From an uncultured Bacteroidia bacterium (GTDB taxonomy: Bacteria > Bacteroidota > Bacteroidia > Bacteroidales > F082): a DNA stretch of 37,829 bases. The stretch lies in NCBI GenBank assembly GCA_902791165.1, contig CADAVB010000038.1, forward strand, positions 1 through 37,829, written 5' to 3'. Both the position numbers and the translations under genes were made by a program. Each line of letters begins with the position of its first letter. Position 1 is the first letter of the stretch. This document shows positions 7,942-14,701 of this stretch, in pieces. A model generated the notes under the pieces. The model worked only from the letters and a program-made list of their open reading frames with translations, searched no databases and was not told where the DNA came from.

Positions 7942-9174
7942 TCATTCAAAACGAATCGACTTGACGGGACTGATGCGGTTGATGACCGAAGTGGGAATCA
8001 GCAGCATCAACACCCAGAGCAAAAACGTTCCTAAATTAATGAGTATCACCGTGGTAAGATGCAACTCGATGGGCACGGATGAAAGATAATAGGTCGCTGC
8101 ATCAAGTTTGATGAGTCCAGTGTATTTTTGCAATAGGCAGAAGCCCAAACCCACAATATTGCCAATGAGCATTCCGATGAGCAGAATGCGCAGCGAGCGG
8201 CGCAAAAACACCTCGCGGACGAACTTGTTGCTCGCGCCCATGGCCTTCAGCAAGCCGATGGTGGAGGTGCGTTCAATTATGATAATCAACAACATACTGA
8301 TAACCGTGATGCCCGCCACAAGCAGCATCAATGCCATGATGAGCCATACGTTGGTGTCGAGCAAGTCGAGCCAGTCGAAGACTTGCGGGTTGCTTTCGCG
8401 GGCGGTGTATGAGGCGAGATTGGTCGGAAGGGAATAGTAAAGTTTTCCGTTCACTTCTTCGGCCAAGGCATTGTCTTTCAGTGCGATTTCAAGCAGTCCT
8501 GCCTCGTTGTCTTCCCAGCCGTTCAGCTTTCGGATTTGGTTGAGGTCGGCGAAAACGAAACGCTCGTCAAACTCGGTCAAGCCCGTCTCGAAGATGCCTG
8601 TAACGGTGAACTTTCGCCCTCGTGCCTGCATATCCTTGTCTATGAACCACACGCGCACGTCGTCGCCCACGCCAAGCAACATCTTGTTGGCAATGACTTT
8701 GGAGACCAGCACCTCATTGGAGCGTTCTCCTGCTTGATATTCAGGTGTTTTTCCTTCCAAAAGGCAGTTCTTGAAATAGGTCCAGTCGTAGTTTTCGTCC
8801 ACGCCTTTCAGCACCACGCCTTGCATCTCGTCGTCGGTCTTGATCATGCCAGCCTTGTTGGCCGCCATTTGATAATGCGCAATGCCTTCTATGGCGTTCA
8901 ACCGACTGATTAACAGCGAGTCCAGCACAAAAGGTGTTTCCTCCACCGATTCGTTCTTGTCGAGCGACTGCACATGAATCGGGGCCACGAAGCCAATCAC
9001 CTTGTCGCGAATCTGGTTCTTGAAGCCCACCACGACAGCCCACGAAATCAGCATCACGGTAATGGCCAAAGCCACGCTCGCCACGGCCAAGCGCATCACC
9101 GTCGAGGAGAGGTTTTCCTTCGAAAGTGAAAAAATACGGTTTGCTATGAATTTTGGGGCGGACATTTGGAACAT
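7942..9174 (-). CDS. LolC/LolE-type ABC transporter permease (FtsX/MacB fold)
   Basis: Inner-membrane permease of 410 residues of the FtsX-like family, most like the lipoprotein-releasing LolC/LolE group, which extracts lipoproteins from the inner membrane for transfer to the outer membrane. An N-terminal helix (LAVASVALAITVMLISWAVVVGFKNQI, about 28-54) is followed by a large periplasmic domain (about 55-270). Three C-terminal helices follow, with the typical ERTSTIGLLKAMGASN coupling segment, and the end reads ISPVKSIRFE. The start at 9174 is chosen because it overlaps the TGA of the DUF2442 gene (TGATG); an ATG at 9165 is possible. The ATPase partner is not in this window. Confidence 0.87.
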   Translation of the reverse strand: MFQMSAPKFIANRIFSLSKENLSSTVMRLAVASVALAITVMLISWAVVVGFKNQIRDKVIGFVAPIHVQSLDKNESVEETPFVLDSLLISRLNAIEGIAHYQMAANKAGMIKTDDEMQGVVLKGVDENYDWTYFKNCLLEGKTPEYQAGERSNEVLVSKVIANKMLLGVGDDVRVWFIDKDMQARGRKFTVTGIFETGLTEFDERFVFADLNQIRKLNGWEDNEAGLLEIALKDNALAEEVNGKLYYSLPTNLASYTARESNPQVFDWLDLLDTNVWLIMALMLLVAGITVISMLLIIIIERTSTIGLLKAMGASNKFVREVFLRRSLRILLIGMLIGNIVGLGFCLLQKYTGLIKLDAATYYLSSVPIELHLTTVILINLGTFLLWVLMLLIPTSVINRISPVKSIRFE

Positions 9175-9410
9175 CAAGCCGTTGCACCTATTTCGTACAA
9201 ATACTCTGGAGCAAAATCGGCCCCGTTTTCCCATTCGATAGTGTTAAAACGAATGGAAAACTGTTTGAAATAATCCTTGTCATAAAGCGGCAAGAAAGCC
9301 TCGCCTCTCAACGAATTGGCAAGGTCAACAACGCGTACTTCATCATTGTTGAACCACAAGCGGATTCTATAATCGCCAAGATATTCTGCTTTGTTGATTT
9401 CGAGGAACAT
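9174..9410 (-). CDS. DUF2442 family protein (orphaned partner of DUF4160)
   Basis: Small protein of 78 residues with the DUF2442 pattern: KAEYLGDYRIRLWFNNDEVRVVDL, then LRGEAFLPLYDKDYFKQFSI, and a final TIEWENGADFAPEYLYE. DUF2442 genes are usually found directly downstream of DUF4160 genes, a pair often listed as a candidate toxin-antitoxin system. The upstream DUF4160 gene here has been destroyed (see 9417-9480), but this gene is complete and keeps the promoter at 9500-9527. Its stop overlaps the permease start. What a lone copy does is unknown. Confidence 0.85.
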   Translation of the reverse strand: MFLEINKAEYLGDYRIRLWFNNDEVRVVDLANSLRGEAFLPLYDKDYFKQFSIRFNTIEWENGADFAPEYLYEIGATA

Positions 9411-9416
9411 AATCGA

Positions 9417-9480
9417 TTAATTTAGAGGTTCAATTTTATCAAGAGGTAACGATTCCGTAAAAAAAACTGATTTGTGGCAT
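9417..9480 (-). pseudogene. DUF4160 gene remnant with internal deletion
   Basis: Read on the minus strand, an ATG at 9480 opens MPQISFFYGIVT, the characteristic N-terminus of DUF4160 proteins (about 80-90 residues), then stops at 9439-9441. In the next frame, 9443 to 9417, LDKIEPLN followed by TAA matches the usual C-terminal end of the family. The roughly 60-70 residues between, including the expected HFH-containing core, are missing. This is a single internal deletion that fused the two ends out of frame. The promoter in front is intact and now serves the DUF2442 gene. Confidence 0.75.
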
Positions 9481-9499
9481 ATCTCTCGTATTTTGACTG

Positions 9500-9527
9500 C
9501 AAAAATAATCATTTTCACCGAAAACAA
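9500..9527 (-). promoter_or_regulatory. Promoter of DUF4160 remnant/DUF2442/permease unit
   Basis: On the minus strand TTG (9525-9527), a 17-base spacer and TATTTTTG (9500-9507), a full match to the Bacteroidota consensus, 20 bases before the ATG of the DUF4160 remnant. Confidence 0.75.
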
Positions 9528-9626
9528 GAGCTAAATGACACAAAAACGACAACCCCATTTTATGTAAAACACGAAAATTTCAGCCTTACGAGAAAACATT
9601 CGGCCCAAAATTTGCATAATTTTCAA

Positions 9627-9634
9627 TACCTTTG
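9627..9634 (+). promoter_or_regulatory. -7 element of namZ
   Basis: TACCTTTG lies 20 bases before the ATG at 9655. No convincing -33 element is seen at 17-23 bases. Confidence 0.55.
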
Positions 9635-9654
9635 CAAAACAAAACACTTCTGAA

Positions 9655-10899
9655 ATGAAACGACAATCCTTTTTCGCCCTGCTGCTATGCGTCTTCCTGA
9701 CGCAAACGCAAGCCCAAATCTTCAAAATGGACAACGAGCCAAACAACAGAACCTCACCGCATAAATCTGCCAATTTGGCAACGGCCCAACTCGCTTTCAT
9801 CGACAAGGAACACTATGTTTCCGCCGCTATGCAAACGAATGACTATCTGCCACTTCTGCAAGGGAAACGCATCGGAGTGGTGGCCAACCAAACGAGCATC
9901 GTCGGCGAAACGCATTTGGTCGATACGCTGCTTTCCTTGGGCATCGACGTGCGAAAAATATACACGCCCGAGCATGGTTTCCGTGGCACGGCCGATGCGG
10001 GTGCCAAGGTGAATAGCGGCAAGGACGAGAAAACCGGCCTGCCCATCGTGTCGCTCTATGGCAAAAACAAAAAGCCATCGCCTGAAATGCTTCAAGGTAT
10101 CGACTTGATTCTCTTCGACTTGCAGGATGTTGGCGTGAGGTTCTACACCTACATCTCCACGATGACCTACGTCATGGAAGCCGCCGCCGAAAACAAGCTT
10201 CCCGTCGTCGTCCTCGACCGCCCGAATCCGAATGGTTTCTATGTCGATGGTCCCGTTTTGAAGGCTGAGAACTCCTCGTTTGTGGGACTGCACCAAGTCC
10301 CAGTCGTTTATGGCATGACCATCGGCGAGTATGCCAAGATGGTGAACGGCGAAGGCTGGATGAAAGGCGACCTCACCTGTGACCTCACCGTGATACCTAT
10401 TAATATATACGACCGCAACGCGATTTACGAGTTGCCCGTGCGCCCCTCACCCAACCTGCCCAACTGGGAATCGGTCTATCTCTACCCTACCCTTTGCTTC
10501 TTTGAAGGCACGATTGTCAGCATCGGGCGCGGCACCGAAACGCCGTTCCAGGTTTACGGCCATCCGAATATGCGCGGTGGTTTCACTTTCACCCCCAAAA
10601 GCACAAGTGGAGCCTCAAAACCCTTGCTTGAAGGACAACGTTGCCGAGGTGAAAACTTGGTTGAATTTGCCCACGATTACGCACTCAATGCCAATCAATT
10701 GCATTTGGAATGGCTCATTGAGGCTTACCAGCAACTGAAAGACAAGTCGTTCTTTACCAACTATTTCCGCTTGCTTGCGGGCGACAAACAACTGCAACGC
10801 GACATCGAAAACGGAAAAAGCGCAGACGAAATCCGCGCTTCATGGAAGAATGACCTTGAGGCTTTCAAAGCCATCCGTGCGAAATATCTGATGTATTGA
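9655..10899 (+). CDS. namZ: Exo-beta-N-acetylmuramidase NamZ (DUF1343)
   Basis: Exported protein of 414 residues. The signal peptide is MKRQSFFALLLCVFLTQTQA. The DUF1343 core starts near residue 65: GKRIGVVANQTS, then IYTPEHGFRGTADAGAKV (Glu106 in the conserved EHG), LYGKNKKPS, DLQDVGVRFYTYISTM, LDRPNPNG and VYGMTIGEYAKMVN, then a C-terminal domain. Members of this family are exo-acting muramidases that remove MurNAc from the non-reducing end of peptidoglycan fragments, a step in cell-wall recycling or scavenging. The segment between signal peptide and core (about 21-64) is longer than needed and may be a linker. Its TGA directly abuts the stop of the convergent hydrolase gene. Confidence 0.93.
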   Translation: MKRQSFFALLLCVFLTQTQAQIFKMDNEPNNRTSPHKSANLATAQLAFIDKEHYVSAAMQTNDYLPLLQGKRIGVVANQTSIVGETHLVDTLLSLGIDVRKIYTPEHGFRGTADAGAKVNSGKDEKTGLPIVSLYGKNKKPSPEMLQGIDLILFDLQDVGVRFYTYISTMTYVMEAAAENKLPVVVLDRPNPNGFYVDGPVLKAENSSFVGLHQVPVVYGMTIGEYAKMVNGEGWMKGDLTCDLTVIPINIYDRNAIYELPVRPSPNLPNWESVYLYPTLCFFEGTIVSIGRGTETPFQVYGHPNMRGGFTFTPKSTSGASKPLLEGQRCRGENLVEFAHDYALNANQLHLEWLIEAYQQLKDKSFFTNYFRLLAGDKQLQRDIENGKSADEIRASWKNDLEAFKAIRAKYLMY

Positions 10900-11463
10900 C
10901 TATCCGAAAGTCTCCTCCAACAACTTCACAAACCCTTGATAGGCAGCCAATTCCGACAATTCAGAAAGAGCCTCTGCGAGTGAGCGGTAATACCACTCCA
11001 CATCGGGCTTTCCGTTTGGGGCATGGAAACGACTCCAAACTGCGTCGCCAATCTGCTGATAATCCAAGGCAATGCCTTGCATGTTGGAGAGCTTGTCGCC
11101 GAGGGCAACCATCTTGCTGTCGCGCGGCGCGGCTTCAAGTTGTTGAACCTGAATGGCTTTGCGTTCACGCCAGGTCAGGTTTTCGTCGTCGGGCGCGGTT
11201 TCGTGCCTGACGAGTTCGGCCACGCGCTCGCCAAACTCATCGCGGATTTGCTCGAGGGTCACGTCGGTGTCTTCCACCACATCGTGCAAGATGGCGGCGG
11301 CCAGCATTTCCTGATCGTTGGTCATGGTGGCCACGATGGCGGCGGCCTCCATGGGATGGATGATATAGGGATAGCCTTTGCAACGCCGCTCAGTGCCGCT
11401 GTGGGCTTCGACGGCTAACTTAACCGCTTTGTCGAAAAGACTGGTTTCCAGTGGGTTGTTCAT
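10900..11463 (-). CDS. Small alarmone hydrolase-like HD phosphohydrolase
   Basis: Cytosolic protein of 187 residues formed by one HD domain of the (p)ppGpp hydrolase type found in the N-terminal half of SpoT/Rel and in MESH1-like small alarmone hydrolases. The metal and active-site residues are all visible: the Arg26/27 region, YIIHP with His36, ILHDVVEDT with His60, Asp61, Glu64 and Asp65, and ALGDKLSNM with Asp123 and Asn127. It should therefore remove the 3'-pyrophosphate of alarmones using Mn2+. It lies 39 bases downstream of the synthetase gene on the same strand, so one unit supplies both making and breaking activities. Its substrate could be another nucleotide. Confidence 0.85.
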   Translation of the reverse strand: MNNPLETSLFDKAVKLAVEAHSGTERRCKGYPYIIHPMEAAAIVATMTNDQEMLAAAILHDVVEDTDVTLEQIRDEFGERVAELVRHETAPDDENLTWRERKAIQVQQLEAAPRDSKMVALGDKLSNMQGIALDYQQIGDAVWSRFHAPNGKPDVEWYYRSLAEALSELSELAAYQGFVKLLEETFG

Positions 11464-11502
11464 GAGTTTTTATTGGACTTCGGAGTTCAGCAGCTTTTGC
11501 AG

Positions 11503-12582
11503 CTAAACTATGTTGATTTTTCGGGCTTGTTCGTAGATGCGTTGGGCGCGTTGGGCGTGATAGTCGCTCTCGCCATAGAGCGAGATGAAGAAGCGCAACA
11601 GTCCGGCCTCGCCAAAGCCTTGCTTGAGGATATACACGATGCAGATGTTTTGCAAGGCCACGGAATTGGCCACGATGTCGAGGCCCGTGCCGGCCAGTTG
11701 CAGCAACGCAAGCTGATAGGCGCCTTCCTCACATTCGTTGCGCATCCCGACGATGTCGCCGATGGTTTTCATGCCCAAGTGCAAAAACACCTTATAATAA
11801 GGCATCAGGCTGTCTTCGAACAACTCAGCTTGGTTGATGGCTGCGATTTTGTCGGCAAGGCGCTTGAAGGGCTTCAATTCTATGAAGCTGCGGTATGTGT
11901 CGCCATTAAGCGGCACCTCGTTCAAGTTGCCGCTTGCCACCAACGACTGCACGTTGCGGCGGTAGTCGTTGATTTCCTTTCGGATGCGGTTGAACTGCTC
12001 GTCGGCGAGTTCCAACATACCCGCCAAGCGGCTCATATTGCGGTGATACTCAACGGGTATCTCCACTTCGCTCTTATAGCCCATGTCGTGGTACATGTTA
12101 GCCCAAACGTGTTGCAAGGTGCTGCGCATCTGCAACTCGAAACGGATTTGGTTGAGTTGTGGCATGGCTGGGTCGTGGTACATCGCCTCGGGAATGCGGC
12201 AGATATAGTGGAGCGACATATAGCCGAAACGGTCGATTTCGAGCATCTTGCGCTTATCGACGGAGTTCTTCCAATCGATTTCGAACAATTGTTCCACAAG
12301 GGCGGAGATGAGATCGACCTCGTCGCTGTAAAAAGTGATGATGCGCACGCCGAGCAGGTCGGTGATGTCGTCCAAAGAGTGGTATTTGTAGCCTTTCAGC
12401 TCCAGTTTTCCGGTGAGGCTTTTCTCCGTCTTGATGCGAGCTTCCATTCCGGCAACGATGATATGATTGTCGTCCAAGCAGTTGCGAAGTCGCTCAAGGA
12501 CGATGTTTTTCATCCGTTCAAGCAGAGGAAGCTCGGCGCGAAACGCATCAAGCAGCATCTCACAGTGCATGTCAAGTTTCAT
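11503..12582 (-). CDS. RelA/SpoT-type small alarmone synthetase with extra C-terminal domain
   Basis: Cytosolic protein of 359 residues. Residues about 20-200 form a RelA/SpoT nucleotidyltransferase domain: EARIKTEKSLTGKLE (Arg49, Lys51, Ser55), DITDLLGVRIITFY (Asp75), DRFGYMSLHYI, matching the GYxSxH loop (Gly120, Tyr121, Ser123, His125), and RFELQMRSTLQHVWANMYHD, matching ExQxRT (Glu149, Gln151, Arg153). There is no HD hydrolase domain and no TGS/ACT region, as in small alarmone synthetases. These are usually 200-260 residues, so the last ~150 are an addition, helical and not recognised. It begins 11 bases after the STAS gene. Expected reaction: pyrophosphate transfer from ATP to GDP or GTP; a toxic tRNA- or ATP-modifying relative is possible. 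Confidence 0.85.
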   Translation of the reverse strand: MKLDMHCEMLLDAFRAELPLLERMKNIVLERLRNCLDDNHIIVAGMEARIKTEKSLTGKLELKGYKYHSLDDITDLLGVRIITFYSDEVDLISALVEQLFEIDWKNSVDKRKMLEIDRFGYMSLHYICRIPEAMYHDPAMPQLNQIRFELQMRSTLQHVWANMYHDMGYKSEVEIPVEYHRNMSRLAGMLELADEQFNRIRKEINDYRRNVQSLVASGNLNEVPLNGDTYRSFIELKPFKRLADKIAAINQAELFEDSLMPYYKVFLHLGMKTIGDIVGMRNECEEGAYQLALLQLAGTGLDIVANSVALQNICIVYILKQGFGEAGLLRFFISLYGESDYHAQRAQRIYEQARKINIV

Positions 12583-12593
12583 GGCGACCGCAG

Positions 12594-12896
12594 TTAGAGG
12601 ATGGTGATGATGTTGGAGAACCCAGTGATGTCAAAGACTTCCTTCACTTGCGGGTTCATGTTGCGCATCAACATTTTGCCGTGGCGGGCGATGACGCTTT
12701 TTTGCAGCAGCAGAAACATCCTCAACCCTTGCGAAGAGGTGTAGGTCATGCCCGAGCAGTCGATGTCGATGTCAGGGTTTTCTCCCTGCATGAGCGGGAG
12801 AAGGTCGTTTTGGAACTTATCTGCATTCGTCGTGTCGATTCGTCCGTTGAGGGTCACTAACGTTTTATCGTCTTGCTTTGTTATCGTAATATCCAT
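12594..12896 (-). CDS. STAS-domain anti-anti-sigma-type protein (RsbV/SpoIIAA-like)
   Basis: Single STAS domain of 100 residues: MDITITKQDDKTLVTLNGRIDTTN at the start, then DIDIDCSGMTYTSSQGLRMF with the phosphorylatable serine pair Ser54/Ser55, and MNPQVKEVFDITGFSNII near the end. In partner-switching systems such a protein binds the kinase when unphosphorylated and is released when phosphorylated. Phosphorylation would come from the adjacent ATPase, whose stop is 4 bases upstream, and dephosphorylation from the phosphatase at the head of the locus. The released target is not known here; sigma-B is absent from Bacteroidota. Confidence 0.93.
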   Translation of the reverse strand: MDITITKQDDKTLVTLNGRIDTTNADKFQNDLLPLMQGENPDIDIDCSGMTYTSSQGLRMFLLLQKSVIARHGKMLMRNMNPQVKEVFDITGFSNIITIL

Positions 12897-12900
12897 ATAA

Positions 12901-13311
12901 TCAATTCGTTATTTGTTTTTTCATAATAAGCACATTGTTCCCGTCCTCATAACGGTAATCGATGCTGTCCATCATTTGCTTGCAGAGGTAGATGCCGAGT
13001 CCGCCGATTTCGCGTTCTTGAGCCGTGAGCGCGACGTTGGGGTCGGGTTTGTCGAGCGGGTTGAAAGGCACGCCCGCGTCGCGCAACTCGATGGTGAGCA
13101 CGAGCGAGTCGTGGTCGAGGTGGGTGCCGGCCTCAAGCCAGCCAATGCCGCCCTCGTAGGCATAACGCACCACGTTTTCGACGGCTTCCTCAACGGAAAG
13201 CTCGATCTTGAAGCGCAAGGCATCGTCGCCGGGCATGTCGGGCGATGCCATCAGGAAATCAATGATTTCGCTGCTTTTGTCCTTGATAGGATTGAATCGT
13301 TTCTTTATCAT
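12901..13311 (-). CDS. RsbW/SpoIIAB-like serine kinase (HATPase_c)
   Basis: Cytosolic protein of 136 residues with a GHKL ATPase fold: N box SVEEAVENVVRYAY (Glu42, Asn46), G1 box ELRDAGVPFNP (Asp78, Gly80) and G2 box IGGLGIYLCKQMMD (103-116). The G1 box has P-F in place of a second glycine, as is common in RsbW-type kinases. Predicted to phosphorylate the STAS protein encoded immediately downstream and to sequester a target when the STAS partner is phosphorylated. It lacks any sensor domain. Confidence 0.92.
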   Translation of the reverse strand: MIKKRFNPIKDKSSEIIDFLMASPDMPGDDALRFKIELSVEEAVENVVRYAYEGGIGWLEAGTHLDHDSLVLTIELRDAGVPFNPLDKPDPNVALTAQEREIGGLGIYLCKQMMDSIDYRYEDGNNVLIMKKQITN

Positions 13312-13377
13312 TGCATCAATTGGTTTTTATTCGTTATGTTTGTGTTCAGTTTGAAATGCTCCATCGTTTTTTATTTA

Positions 13378-13438
13378 CTGGCAGGGGTTACGCTACGCTC
13401 CACCACCAGTCTAATATCCTTCGCCCCTACGGGGCTCA
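13378..13438. repeat. Short palindromic GC-rich intergenic element
   Basis: Contains a perfect hairpin GCCCC-TAC-GGGGC (13423-13435) next to a second partly self-complementary block with GGGGTTACGCTACGCTCC (13384-13401). I recall this composite form as a dispersed short element in many Bacteroidales genomes; no second copy is in this window. Its right end overlaps the last seven codons and stop of the RsbU-like phosphatase gene. Confidence 0.55.
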
Positions 13439-14598
13439 TACCTCAAACTTACTATGGTGATGTCGTCGTTTTGCGGGTTGCCTTCAACGAAGGTTTTCAC
13501 GGAATCGTAAAGGCTTTCCACTATGGCTTTTTCTTGTTGGGCGGTGTCGGTTTGGTTCAGTTGTTGCGCCCATTGCAGCAGCCTTTCGTTGCCGTATTGG
13601 GCGAGGTCGGCACGCTCGGCCTCGGTCACGCCGTCGGTGTAGGCCACGATGCGCGTGCCTGGTTTCAGATCGAGGCTCTCAACCTCAAACTTGAACCCTT
13701 CCATCAAGCCGATGGCGATGTTGGGCTTGGCTTTCAGCAGATACGGCTCGCCTTCGGGCGGAAGGATGAGGATGGGGTTGTGGCCGGCATTGCAGTAGTC
13801 CAAATGGCCGGTCTTCAGGTCGAGGTTTCCCACGAAAAGCGTGACGAACAGCCCGTATTTGTTATTCTCGCTGATGCCGTTGTTGATGCGCGTCAGCTTG
13901 TCGTCGAGATGTCCCGCTCCCGACACGAAACGCAGTGCGGAACGTGTGATGGCCATCATCAGCGAGGCTGGAACGCCTTTGCCCGACACGTCGCCGATGG
14001 CAAAGAAAAGACGGTCGTCCTTCAACACGAAGTCGTACAAGTCGCCGCCCACCTCCCTGGCCGGAGTCAGCAGGGCGTGAAGCATTTCGGGGAAGTCGGT
14101 GCGCAGCATACCCATCTGTATGTTGCGTGCCACGTTGAGTTCGCTCTCCATGCGCTCGTTGGCAGTGGTGGTGGCTTTCAGCTCGTCGATGTATTCGGCA
14201 ATGGAGTTTTGCAGGAAGACGAAACTGTCGTGAAGGGTCTGCATCTCGTCCTCGCTATGGATTTCGGGCAGTTGGGCCTTGAAGTCGCCCTTGGCCATGT
14301 TGAGCGCCGAGTCGGAAAGCTCGGTGATGGGGCGCGTCATGCGGTTGATGACGACACGGCAAATGTAATAGAACACCACAAAACTCAGCAACCCACTGAC
14401 CAGCAGCACAATCTGCATCGGAATTGAGTGAATCAACAGCTCCAACGGATGCTCAGCAAGCTCCGGGAAACGCCTTGTTTCTTTGGCGACAATCAGTTGC
14501 GACACATTGACAACCACCAGTTGCGACACGATGGTAATGACCGTGCTGATGACGATAATCCGCCAACTTAACCGTTTTGAGAACGTTTTCTTGCCCAT
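13411..14598 (-). CDS. Membrane-bound RsbU/SpoIIE-type PP2C phosphatase with HAMP domain
   Basis: Inner-membrane protein of 395 residues. Two membrane helices (about 12-36 and 60-82) flank a short periplasmic loop. A HAMP domain (about 82-135, RMTRPITELSDSALNMAKGD) and a coiled linker follow, then a PP2C phosphatase domain (about 155-387). Metal-binding aspartates are seen in GGDLYD (Asp186), GDVSGKG (Asp203), YTDGVTEA (Asp322) and QNDDITIV (Asp378/379). It probably dephosphorylates the STAS protein in response to an envelope or membrane signal. The periplasmic loop of about 25 residues is too small for a ligand domain. The native end appears to be VSLRYE; the final PRRGEGY is encoded by the palindromic element at 13378-13438. 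Confidence 0.93.
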   Translation of the reverse strand: MGKKTFSKRLSWRIIVISTVITIVSQLVVVNVSQLIVAKETRRFPELAEHPLELLIHSIPMQIVLLVSGLLSFVVFYYICRVVINRMTRPITELSDSALNMAKGDFKAQLPEIHSEDEMQTLHDSFVFLQNSIAEYIDELKATTTANERMESELNVARNIQMGMLRTDFPEMLHALLTPAREVGGDLYDFVLKDDRLFFAIGDVSGKGVPASLMMAITRSALRFVSGAGHLDDKLTRINNGISENNKYGLFVTLFVGNLDLKTGHLDYCNAGHNPILILPPEGEPYLLKAKPNIAIGLMEGFKFEVESLDLKPGTRIVAYTDGVTEAERADLAQYGNERLLQWAQQLNQTDTAQQEKAIVESLYDSVKTFVEGNPQNDDITIVSLRYEPRRGEGY

Positions 14599-14620
14599 TG
14601 TTTCTGACTATTTTCGGCGA

Positions 14621-14651
14621 CAAAATTACAAAATCTTGGAGAATGAAACAA
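14621..14651 (-). promoter_or_regulatory. Promoter of the partner-switch/alarmone locus
   Basis: On the minus strand TTG (14649-14651), a 20-base spacer and TAATTTTG (14621-14628), a full consensus match, 22 bases before the phosphatase ATG. It is the only good minus-strand promoter noticed upstream of the five genes. Confidence 0.7.
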
Positions 14652-14668
14652 TTGATGATTCTTTTTCC

Positions 14669-14676
14669 TAACTTTG
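14669..14676 (+). promoter_or_regulatory. -7 element of phosphotransferase gene
   Basis: TAACTTTG lies 25 bases before the ATG at 14702. A TTG at 14652-14654 is only 14 bases away, shorter than usual. It is divergent from the promoter at 14621-14651, and the two share the palindrome CAATTG. Confidence 0.5.
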
Positions 14677-14701
14677 CGGCAAAATAAATCTGAAACACAC
14701 C

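Noticed and set aside
11473..12597. Open frame of 374 codons on the plus strand
   Set aside because: Antisense to the alarmone synthetase gene, which shows all family motifs; no domain or promoter of its own.
12913..14427. Open frame of about 500 codons on the plus strand
   Set aside because: It lies antisense to the RsbW-like and RsbU-like genes, which have clear catalytic motifs. Its translation has no recognisable domain and is a by-product of GC-biased codon use.
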